From positions 248,001 to 312,000 of the forward strand of contig PQKR01000001.1 of NCBI GenBank assembly GCA_002918705.1: 64,000 nucleotides of DNA. The letters are read 5' to 3'. The stretch is from Escherichia sp. ESNIH1 (lineage in GTDB: Bacteria > Pseudomonadota > Gammaproteobacteria > Enterobacterales > Enterobacteriaceae). How positions within the stretch are numbered: position 1 is the first letter of the stretch; each line of letters begins with the position of its first letter. Of this stretch, positions 47,498 through 55,409 are shown piece by piece. The translations under genes were made by a program, and so were the position numbers. The notes under the pieces are model-generated. The model saw only the letters and a program-made list of their open reading frames with translations, did no database searches and was not told the DNA's origin.

Positions 47498-47513
47498 ACA
47501 ATCAAAAAATTGT
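47498..47513. promoter_or_regulatory. Palindrome between the EamA and mocR genes
   Basis: ACAAT-CAAAAA-ATTGT is an exact inverted repeat in the 62-base divergent gap, a likely operator for the MocR protein. Confidence 0.45.
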
Positions 47514-47527
47514 CATAGATACATGTC

Positions 47528-48871
47528 ATGAAGGCGCGCTATAAATCGATCGTAGATAATTTTGCTGAGGCTATACGCTCCGGCAAACTTTCAGCCGGAA
47601 GCCGCTTGCCGACGCATCGCCAGCTTGCCTTAACTGAACATATCTCGCTGGCAACGGCGACCCGGGTCTATAGCGAGCTCGAAGCGATGGGGCTGGTCAG
47701 CGGTGAAACCGGACGCGGCACCTTTGTCAGAGATATCACTCTGCCGCCTGGACACGGCGTGGATCAGCTCGCCGTGGCGCGGGACGTTCTGGATCTGAAC
47801 TTCAACTACCCCTCCCTACCGGGACAGGGAGAACTCTTGCGCGACGCGCTCAGGCTGATAGCGACGAGTGGCGATATCGAGTCCCACCTTCGCTACCAGC
47901 CCCATGCGGGGCGACTGGCGGAGCGAGAGAGTATTGCCCGCCACCTGACCCGCAGCGGTTTTCACCCTGATGCGGAGAACCTGCTTATCGTTAACGGTGC
48001 GCAACACGGGTTGGCCGTCACGGCAATGGCTTTGCTCAAACCTGGCGACGTAGTAGCTGTGGATGCGCTGACCTATCCGGGTTTTAAAGCTTTGGCGGCG
48101 CTCTGCCATCTTGAGCTGGCTGCCATTCCCTGCACTCGCGAGGGGCCGGATCTTGAGGCGCTGCGCCAGCTCTGTACCCGGCGCCAGGTGCGGGCAATTT
48201 ACACCATGCCGACACTGCATAATCCCCTTTGCTGGGTGCTGGATCGTCGGCTACGAAAAGCAATTGCCGACATCGCCCGGCAGCATGATCTGCTTATCAT
48301 TGAAGATGCCGCCTACGCGTATTTGATTCGCCGTCCTCCTCCGCCCCTCGCTTTCTTTGCGCCAGAAAGAACGGTCTATATCACCGGTTTTTCCAAAAAC
48401 GTCGCCACCGGACTGCGCGTAGGCGTTGCGATCTGCCCTGCTCACTATCGATCTGCGCTGGAACGGGCAATAAGGGCCACGGCCTGGAACACGCCTTCGC
48501 TGATGACCACTCTGATATGCAACTGGATCGAGGACGGGACGGTTTCACGGTTCGAGACGCTTAAGAGGCGCGATGCCCGACTGCGCCAGTCTGTAGCAAG
48601 AGAGAGCCTGGGTCATCTCCCCTCTATTACGCATCCCGATTCCTATTTTCTCTGGCTGCCGCTGGCGGAAGAGGCCAGAGCCGACCGCGTGGTTAAGGCA
48701 TTAATGGAAAACCATATTTCAGTATCGACCGCCGAGCCATTCTCGGTTTCAGCGAGCGTGCCGCAGGCCATCCGCATCGCACTGGGCTCGGTGTCTATTG
48801 ATAACCTGCGCAGCGCGTTGGTAAAGGTGCGGGAGGTGATTGAGTTTGAGCAGTATGGGTTAAGGAAATGA
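47528..48871 (+). CDS. MocR-family GntR/aminotransferase regulator
   Basis: The 447-residue fusion has a GntR winged helix-turn-helix (residues 1-75: SRLPTHRQLALTEHISLATA and GRGTFVRD) and a fold-type I aminotransferase-like domain. The domain's PLP-binding lysine is in YITGFSKNVATG. Such regulators sense PLP with an amino-acid ligand. The target is probably the divergent EamA exporter. It is the last gene with core-like composition before the accessory region. Confidence 0.88.
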   Translation: MKARYKSIVDNFAEAIRSGKLSAGSRLPTHRQLALTEHISLATATRVYSELEAMGLVSGETGRGTFVRDITLPPGHGVDQLAVARDVLDLNFNYPSLPGQGELLRDALRLIATSGDIESHLRYQPHAGRLAERESIARHLTRSGFHPDAENLLIVNGAQHGLAVTAMALLKPGDVVAVDALTYPGFKALAALCHLELAAIPCTREGPDLEALRQLCTRRQVRAIYTMPTLHNPLCWVLDRRLRKAIADIARQHDLLIIEDAAYAYLIRRPPPPLAFFAPERTVYITGFSKNVATGLRVGVAICPAHYRSALERAIRATAWNTPSLMTTLICNWIEDGTVSRFETLKRRDARLRQSVARESLGHLPSITHPDSYFLWLPLAEEARADRVVKALMENHISVSTAEPFSVSASVPQAIRIALGSVSIDNLRSALVKVREVIEFEQYGLRK

Positions 48872-48889
48872 TGAAACAACAGCATGAAA

Positions 48890-49540
48890 TTATTTATAGA
48901 TGGCCAGGACAAAAATAGCATTGAAAAACGCGTGCAGCATCATAGGAAACAGTAGTCCTTTTGTTATTGCCCTTACCCGAATAGCTACGATGGAAAGGAT
49001 AAACACAGATATATACTGATAGACAGAAAAGAACTGTGTATGCATCACGCTAAAAAAAAGAGAAGTTATAAGTGCTGGCGCTACCCTGCCCTGTCCTGCG
49101 CCAATAGAATCACATAGCGAACATACCACATCAAATAAACATCCTCTGTAAAATATCTCTTCAAAAAATGGTGTCATTATTACAATAAAAACAATACCCG
49201 GGATGTCATGATATGAAAATAATAATGTTGATTCAAAGCTGCGATCTAGAGCTAAAGGCAACATCTGTATAAATAAAAAAACCAAGACAAAAGGTAACGC
49301 TTTTTTAAAATTGATTATGCAAAGCTGATTCTTTTGTGGGTAGAAAGCATTGTATGTATACAGGCTAATAAACAATTCTAAAACCATCATAATAATGAAC
49401 GCCAAATTAGCGCCTATAATTGGAACGGTAATAAATGGCGATAGGGAAATGGCAAGCGCGACTAAAAATAAGATCAATAATGTCAATTGATGTTTTTTAT
49501 TAGAGGGGCGGAGATCCACTGCTTCGCTGTATGCGGACAT
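48890..49540 (-). CDS. CPBP-family intramembrane metalloprotease
   Basis: The 216-residue membrane protein has about seven helices and the three CAAX-protease/bacteriocin-processing motifs: EEIFYRG (EExxxR), FSVMHTQ and HAFFNAIF. Members cut membrane proteins or give immunity to bacteriocins; the substrate here is unknown. The gene is AT-rich compared with the genes to its left, so it probably came by transfer and marks the start of the accessory region. It converges on the mocR gene with 18 bases between. Confidence 0.82.
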   Translation of the reverse strand: MSAYSEAVDLRPSNKKHQLTLLILFLVALAISLSPFITVPIIGANLAFIIMMVLELFISLYTYNAFYPQKNQLCIINFKKALPFVLVFLFIQMLPLALDRSFESTLLFSYHDIPGIVFIVIMTPFFEEIFYRGCLFDVVCSLCDSIGAGQGRVAPALITSLFFSVMHTQFFSVYQYISVFILSIVAIRVRAITKGLLFPMMLHAFFNAIFVLAIYK

Positions 49541-49891
49541 ACTCTGGCCTTGTGCAAAAAGTGCTTTTGCTATTACTCACACAAAGTGAAGGGAAATGCA
49601 AGTGTTTGTAAAGACCTATACGTGCAATTTTAGTGATAACGGTAGTCTGTTTTCCTCCTTCTGACACAACCTGTCAATGGGTCATCCTATCTTTCTGGGC
49701 GGGTATACTACTAAAAATAGTAGCCATAAAGACTTTAGTTTCCGGGTTTTTAGCCGTTAACTATTACTGGCAGTCAACTTAAAATACGTTGCACAGCCAT
49801 GAACTTGTCATTCTAGTGATCCGAAAGATGCGTTTGATAAAGCGATGGGAAAGCGCATCACGCCACGGTTTTAGACTTATAAGAGAAAGAA
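49541..49891. promoter_or_regulatory. leo operon upstream region
   Basis: This 351-base gap has no gene. A -10-like TATACT (49704-49709) runs into an exact inverted repeat CTACTA-AAAA-TAGTAG (49708-49723), an arrangement typical for a repressor site. The distance to leoC is about 170 bases, so another promoter may lie nearer. Confidence 0.4.
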
Positions 49892-50551
49892 ATGACTACC
49901 ACAGAAGATTTTAACCGCCTCTATGCGGATGTTGCACGTAACATCCAACAAACACTAACGGATATCGGCGGACTTCATGTTGAAAATAGAGATGGCAAAC
50001 AGCATCTAAACGCTATGACAGCACAACTGCAAAACCTGCAGGATAGTTTCAATAAGAAATTATTGTATTTAGAAAAATATGCAGAATGGGATAAGTTTAC
50101 TCTGGCCTTCTTTGGCGAAACAAATGCCGGGAAAAGTACAATTATCGAATCCCTACGCATTTTGTTTGATGAAGAGTCCCGCAGACAAATGCTGCAGAAA
50201 AACCAGAACGATCAGGAGGAAGCTGAACAGGAACTGCGCGAAAATTTAGAGCAACTACGCTGCAATTTAGGACATATCTACTCCGATATAGTAGATAAAA
50301 TTACCGATATCAGCTTCTCTGCAATGCGCCTAACGCAGATTATCGACAATGAAAGCGCCTTGCGCCTGAAAATGGAAGGCGAAGAGAGCAAGGCACGTCT
50401 ACAACTTGAACATAATGAAAGCCAGTCGCGCCTGCAAATTCTGCAAAAACAAACCCGTAGTAAAACCCGTTTAACGCTCACTATTACAGTTATCGCTAGC
50501 CTTGCCATAGGCGCTGGCTCGATGGCCTTGTTCGATATGTTAGCGAGGTAG
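49892..50551 (+). CDS. leoC: LeoC-like P-loop subunit of a split dynamin-like GTPase
   Basis: The 219-residue protein has a helical N-terminus (1-65), then a lone P-loop G75-ETNAGKST after two hydrophobic residues (LAFFGETNAGKST). After this a long, charged coiled coil (about 92-190) replaces the rest of a GTPase domain. A C-terminal membrane helix (about 194-215, LTLTITVIASLAIGAGSMAL) follows. No DxxG or NKxD is present. It is followed after 5 bases by leoB, which has DxxG but no P-loop. This matches the description of LeoC and LeoB of enterotoxigenic E. coli as two parts of one dynamin-like protein. The symbol rests on that organisation. Confidence 0.75.
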   Translation: MTTTEDFNRLYADVARNIQQTLTDIGGLHVENRDGKQHLNAMTAQLQNLQDSFNKKLLYLEKYAEWDKFTLAFFGETNAGKSTIIESLRILFDEESRRQMLQKNQNDQEEAEQELRENLEQLRCNLGHIYSDIVDKITDISFSAMRLTQIIDNESALRLKMEGEESKARLQLEHNESQSRLQILQKQTRSKTRLTLTITVIASLAIGAGSMALFDMLAR

Positions 50552-50556
50552 TAAAA

Positions 50557-52272
50557 ATGAGCGACACACTGTATTTGCAGGATGATCGTGCTGAAAATCG
50601 TGCCACCTCCGGGCAAGCTAAACGGGGATCGACCGTCAATATTCAGGAATTGCTGAAAACATGCCTGCCGCGTCTTACACAATCGATTATTAAAACCGAG
50701 AGATTAAAAAATACGGCGAAACGGGTAGATGGGCTAATTATTGGTACTGGCGAAGAGGATTTTACCAAAGGAAATACCCGCTATACCTTACATATTGACG
50801 ATAAAACCTTTCAGCTGGTAGACGTGCCAGGTATTGAGGGGAACGAGTCACACTATGTGCACATGGTAAAGGAAGCCATCGCTGAAGCGCATATGGTAGT
50901 TTACGTCAACGGAACCAACAAAAAGCCGGAAACGGCCACTGCCGAGAAAATAAAGTCTTACCTTGAATACGGCACGCAGGTTTATCCGCTGGTAAACGTG
51001 CGCGGCTTTGCCGATTCTTATGAGTTCGAAGAAGATCGGCAGGATCTTGCGCAACATAGCGGAGCCAGAGAAGCGTTGAAGCAGACCGTTGGCGTACTTA
51101 CGCCAGTGCTAGGATCAGACGTACTGCTGCCCGGTGACTGCGTACAGGGATTACTGGCTTTTGCAGCGCTAGCATATGATGACACCACACAAAGTACTAC
51201 CATTCATCCCTCCCGAGCTCATAATCTCGCAACGTTCCAGAAGAACTACTTTAAGCATTTTGCTACTCGTCAGGAAATGCTTGAGTTCAGCCAGGTTAAC
51301 GCAATTGCGCGCCTTATTAAAAGTAAGGTTGCCACCTTTCGCGAAGACATTGTCGAAAGTAATAAAGGTAAGGTGCGCGAGTCGCTAAATCACTATTTAC
51401 TGGTTCTGGAGGAGCAATTAGCCAGCCATCAAACCTTCCTGAAAAAGACGGAGCCGGAATTTGAAAAATGTCGTGTGGCATTCAAAAACGCGATTGACGC
51501 TTTTGAGCGCCGTATTGTGAACAATCGGCGTAACCGCTGGAATACCTTTTTCAACGAGCTGATGGATAAAAGCGATGATATTGTCGAAGATGATTTTGGC
51601 GATAGTGATGCCATCGCCCGGCGTATTAATCTGGAATTTAAATCGCGCCGTGCTCACGTTGAACAGCTGATGCTAGAGGATACCGAGGAGGGCGTTAAGG
51701 TATTACAGGAGCAGATGCTTCAGGCTGTTGCCCGCCTGCTGGAAGATATTAAGCACGTTGAATTCCAGCAGCGTGTCAGTTTTGATCGCAGCGGCAGGCT
51801 GAATTTTGACAGCGATATTAAACTTGGCTATGACCTTGGACTAGGCGATTTCAGTTCAATGGCCTTTAAAATCGGCAGCTATGCGATGACTGGAGGCACG
51901 ATCGGCAGCGCATTTCCGGTAATTGGCACGGCTATCGGTGCTATTGCAGGTGCTTTGGTTGGCGTAGTGATGACCGTTGTCGGATTGTTCACCAGTAAAT
52001 CCTCAAAGATTCGTAAAGCCAAAGGGAAAGTCCGCGACAGGCTAGAAGACGCAAGGGATAAAACACTCGAGGGGATCGCTGATGAAGCCTGCAGGCTGGT
52101 TGCCGCCATCAAAAATGAGCTTCAGGACAGCCTACTTCTTAAAGTAAATGATATGCACATGGCGTTGCAGCGGCCTGTTCCAATTTTTGAAGAACAAATT
52201 ACGCGAATCACAAAACTAAAAAATCAATTAGAGAAGATGCCTTATGGAACAATTCAAACAGTTCAGTATTGA
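50557..52272 (+). CDS. leoB: LeoB-like dynamin-like protein lacking its own P-loop
   Basis: The 571-residue protein starts with about 55 residues and then resembles a GTPase domain cut after G1. It has DVPG (89-92, in LVDVPGIEGNE) and a candidate G4 in LVNVRGFAD (about 145-153). A helical bundle runs from about 230 to 430. A hydrophobic pair follows at 444-478 (GSAFPVIGTAIGAIAGALVG), a likely membrane-inserting paddle. A further helix bundle ends the protein. No GxxxxGKS exists in it. It shares the operon with leoC and leoA and overlaps leoA by 29 bases. Confidence 0.75.
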   Translation: MSDTLYLQDDRAENRATSGQAKRGSTVNIQELLKTCLPRLTQSIIKTERLKNTAKRVDGLIIGTGEEDFTKGNTRYTLHIDDKTFQLVDVPGIEGNESHYVHMVKEAIAEAHMVVYVNGTNKKPETATAEKIKSYLEYGTQVYPLVNVRGFADSYEFEEDRQDLAQHSGAREALKQTVGVLTPVLGSDVLLPGDCVQGLLAFAALAYDDTTQSTTIHPSRAHNLATFQKNYFKHFATRQEMLEFSQVNAIARLIKSKVATFREDIVESNKGKVRESLNHYLLVLEEQLASHQTFLKKTEPEFEKCRVAFKNAIDAFERRIVNNRRNRWNTFFNELMDKSDDIVEDDFGDSDAIARRINLEFKSRRAHVEQLMLEDTEEGVKVLQEQMLQAVARLLEDIKHVEFQQRVSFDRSGRLNFDSDIKLGYDLGLGDFSSMAFKIGSYAMTGGTIGSAFPVIGTAIGAIAGALVGVVMTVVGLFTSKSSKIRKAKGKVRDRLEDARDKTLEGIADEACRLVAAIKNELQDSLLLKVNDMHMALQRPVPIFEEQITRITKLKNQLEKMPYGTIQTVQY

Positions 52273-53965
52273 GAAACAAGCTGCAGTTGACTCACTGCAT
52301 AAATTGCGAGCCGTACTGGAAGCCCTGGGCGGGATGGAAATTGACGTTGGCGACGATTTGCACAAAATTTCGTCTGCGATTGCTGCTGTCGAGTCTGATG
52401 TACTGCGTATCGCTCTGCTGGGAGCATTTTCTGACGGCAAAACCAGTGTAATCGCTGCCTGGCTCGGCAATATCATGGAAGACATGAATATCTCGATGGA
52501 CGAATCTTCTGATCGACTTAGCATTTACAAGCCGGAAGGGTTACCAGGCCAGTGTGAGATCGTGGATACACCGGGACTGTTTGGTGACAAAGAGCGTGAA
52601 ATTGATGGTAAACAGGTGATGTATGAAGACCTCACCAAACGCTATATTTCCGAAGCGCACCTGATTTTTTATGTTGTCGATGCCACCAATCCGCTTAAAG
52701 AGAGCCATAATGCCATCGCGAAATGGGTACTGCGCGATCTCAATAAACTCTCATCGACTATTTTCATTATTAACAAAATGGATGAAGTCACCGATTTGAC
52801 CGATCAGGCTCTGTTTGATGATCAAGCGGCAATAAAAAAAGAGAATCTCAAAGGCAAACTGCAGCGTGCAGCCAACCTTAATGCAGCGGAACTGGAGCAA
52901 CTCAATATCGTCTGTATTGCTTCTAATCCGAATGGTCGCGGCTTGCCTTTCTGGTTTAACAAACCAGAACACTACGAGAGCCGTTCACGTATTAACGATC
53001 TTAAAAACGCAGCTGCTGATATCCTTAAAACCAACGTACCAGAAGTTCTGCTGGCGAAAACCGGCATGGACGTAGTGAAAGATATCGTCAACCAGCGAGT
53101 GACACAGGCGCAACAGCAGCTCAGTGAATTGAACACCTTCGTCGAGAAAAATGATGAAGATGCGTTACGTTTCAGAGCTGATATCAACCAGAGCCGTGCA
53201 GAAGTGAAGCGACTGGCAGGCGAGTTGTTTGAAGAACTCCGGCTGATGGAAAATCAGCTAATGGGTAAGTTACGTCCCCTGGAACTGGAAGATATTCGTC
53301 CCTTTATGGATGATGAACTGGGTTATACCGAAGATGGCGTCGGTTATAAGCTGCATTTACGTATCAAAATGGTTGTCGATCGCTTTTTTGACCAGTCCAC
53401 TGCCGTTACGCAACGTCTCTCGGACGATATCACCCGCCAGCTGAACTCCAGCGAGAGTTTTTTAAGTAACCTCAGTGAAGGCGCGTTCAAATCTCTCGGC
53501 GGAGCCTTTAAGGGCATTTCCAAAATTAGCCCGGCGACGATCAAGACGACCATTTTTGCCGCGCGTGACACTATTGGGCAACTAACGGGTTATGTCTATA
53601 CCTTTAAACCCTGGCAAGCAACTAAACTGGCTGGCGGTATCGCCAAATGGGCTGGCCCTGCAGGCGCTGCTTTTACCATCGGCTCCGATCTTTGGGATGC
53701 TTATAAAGCGCGTGAGCGTGAGCGTGAAATCGAAGAAGCAAAAAACTCGCTTGGTAAGATGATCAAAGATCCCTTTAAAGATATTTATGACGTCCTGAGC
53801 TCGGACGAGAAAATGTTTGCGTTCTTTGCCCCACAAATTCAAAACATGGAGAAGGTCATCTCTGATCTAGCAGAGAAAAGTGAAACCATCCGACAGAATC
53901 AGCAAAAGCTTGGCTTACTTCAGGAGCAGCTTGCGCTATTGAGCCTGCCTGTTCCGAAACAGTAG
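52244..53965 (+). CDS. leoA: LeoA-like dynamin-like GTPase
   Basis: The 573-residue protein has a full GTPase domain: G1 at 60-67 (GAFSDGKT), G3 D108-TPG and G4 N177-KMD. Helical stalk regions follow at about 270-400. A hydrophobic tip follows (about 430-500, e.g. ATKLAGGIAKWAGPAGAAF). Length and motif order agree with LeoA of E. coli H10407, solved as a bacterial dynamin. LeoA with LeoBC also makes up the anti-phage system called Eleos. The start lies inside leoB, so the genes are coupled. Confidence 0.82.
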   Translation: MEQFKQFSIEKQAAVDSLHKLRAVLEALGGMEIDVGDDLHKISSAIAAVESDVLRIALLGAFSDGKTSVIAAWLGNIMEDMNISMDESSDRLSIYKPEGLPGQCEIVDTPGLFGDKEREIDGKQVMYEDLTKRYISEAHLIFYVVDATNPLKESHNAIAKWVLRDLNKLSSTIFIINKMDEVTDLTDQALFDDQAAIKKENLKGKLQRAANLNAAELEQLNIVCIASNPNGRGLPFWFNKPEHYESRSRINDLKNAAADILKTNVPEVLLAKTGMDVVKDIVNQRVTQAQQQLSELNTFVEKNDEDALRFRADINQSRAEVKRLAGELFEELRLMENQLMGKLRPLELEDIRPFMDDELGYTEDGVGYKLHLRIKMVVDRFFDQSTAVTQRLSDDITRQLNSSESFLSNLSEGAFKSLGGAFKGISKISPATIKTTIFAARDTIGQLTGYVYTFKPWQATKLAGGIAKWAGPAGAAFTIGSDLWDAYKAREREREIEEAKNSLGKMIKDPFKDIYDVLSSDEKMFAFFAPQIQNMEKVISDLAEKSETIRQNQQKLGLLQEQLALLSLPVPKQ

Positions 53966-53982
53966 CCAGCCTGATTAGGGCA

Positions 53983-54020
53983 CCGCGATATCACCATTTA
54001 AAGATGTTACGGTATCGCGG
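53983..54020. repeat. Inverted repeat after leoA
   Basis: CCGCGATA and TATCGCGG are separated by 22 bases. No T run follows, so it may be a weak terminator or a site. Confidence 0.35.
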
Positions 54021-54422
54021 AGTAAAGCAGAAATATCATGCTTATATGGTTTATCAAGGGATTTGAATTAGGTTGAACTCAGGAGAGGTAAAGCTGGAGC
54101 GGGCGAAGGGAATAATACGAAACCAGAAGTACCCAGTAATATCGGCAAATACACATGTTATAGGAATGATTCTATACACATTCCTATACACACTCGACCG
54201 TTCCTTAACGCTCCAGTTGCCCGATGGACTCATCAGTGACTCAGAGCATGCAACTAAAATGCCAAAAACCAACCATCCAAGGGTGATATCCCGTAATTGG
54301 AAGCATGATAATCTGTAGTGTAGATCAAAGAGACTATCGGCAGGTTTATTAAAAATTTCAGGACTAATTTCAATAAGCATACTATGATGCCTACATGAGA
54401 TGACAAAACTAATGAGAAAAAA
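54021..54422. other. Non-coding stretch after the leo operon
   Basis: Short frames exist on both strands (81 residues plus, 141 residues minus), but neither has a good ribosome-binding site or a recognisable domain. The minus frame runs into the next gene. No gene is called. Confidence 0.4.
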
Positions 54423-55313
54423 ATGATTGAAATCAGAGAGATAACTGATAAGTACAAGCCACATTATATTAGTGCTCACTTCAATACACTTAAAGGCTTA
54501 CATACATTCTCAATTCAATTCTTCAAAGATGTTGCAGATATATATGATTCACTTACAAGAATCCGCAACATACAGCGTAATCCAATAGGGTATTCATTAG
54601 ATGATGCTCCTATACTTGGCCTTCTTGTCCGGATCTCTAAGCTACTTAAAGAATGCGTTAAGTATTATGAACAAGACAACGCCGAAGTTATATCAATTTT
54701 CGAACGTCCTCTGATCGAAGCCGCTACCATAAGCAGTTACCTTATGCTCAATGGAGAAGAAGTTATTGAAGATTATAGAAAATGTTCATACAAAGATCGA
54801 CTGCGAATTTTGAAGGAATTAGAAAGAGGCTCTCCATTTTTCGAAACTAAAGCTGGAAAGCGTTTGCTCGTAGCCGTAAAGGAGAAAATGGAATTTGAAG
54901 GTTTAACTCCTAACGACTTTTCTAAACAGAAAAAAAACAACTGGAAGCTACAAGGTAAAACTTTCAGAAGTATTTTTGCTGAAATCGAACATGATGAGAT
55001 CTATCCAGCCACATATGGCTTAATGTCAGAATCAATTCATGGTTCTTGGAATGAGTCAATGGACTGGTGTTTAATTCGCAATGAAGATGGTTCGTTCTCA
55101 GCGTTTACAGATTCTCATCCTGCAGATATTAGATTCTTAACGCCTACCTTAACATTTACAATTAAGCCCTTTAAATTATGGCTTCAACGTATAGATGTAT
55201 ATGATGATTATATCAAAGAAACTATAGAATGGATTGAAAGAGTTAACAACAGATTATTTAGTAAGTTTGATGATATTTACGAAGGTGAATATCATGCTAA
55301 CGGCAATAATTAA
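54423..55313 (+). CDS. Hypothetical protein, possibly DUF5677-like
   Basis: This 296-residue, mainly helical cytoplasmic protein has no membrane segment. The pattern ERPLIEAATISSYLM ... YKDRLRILKELE ... ESIHGSWNES recalls DUF5677-type proteins often found in defence islands, but I am not certain. The gene is AT-rich like its neighbours. It could be a partner of the leo genes or an independent cargo gene; spacing (about 450 bases) argues for its own promoter. Confidence 0.6.
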   Translation: MIEIREITDKYKPHYISAHFNTLKGLHTFSIQFFKDVADIYDSLTRIRNIQRNPIGYSLDDAPILGLLVRISKLLKECVKYYEQDNAEVISIFERPLIEAATISSYLMLNGEEVIEDYRKCSYKDRLRILKELERGSPFFETKAGKRLLVAVKEKMEFEGLTPNDFSKQKKNNWKLQGKTFRSIFAEIEHDEIYPATYGLMSESIHGSWNESMDWCLIRNEDGSFSAFTDSHPADIRFLTPTLTFTIKPFKLWLQRIDVYDDYIKETIEWIERVNNRLFSKFDDIYEGEYHANGNN

Positions 55314-55409
55314 AAAAATTAAAATCAGGGCGTGCTATTGCCAGTATTTATTTAAGTTTAACAATTGCAATGCACGCTTAATAATAGTCTAGTATCTAAA
55401 ATTTAAACA

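Noticed and set aside
54073..54318. 81-residue plus-strand frame after the leo operon
   Set aside because: It has a fair start but no family likeness and AT-rich chance-like composition; not enough to call a gene.
54054..54479. 141-residue minus-strand frame before the DUF5677-like gene
   Set aside because: It runs into the start of the plus-strand gene, has no good ribosome-binding site and no recognisable domain.
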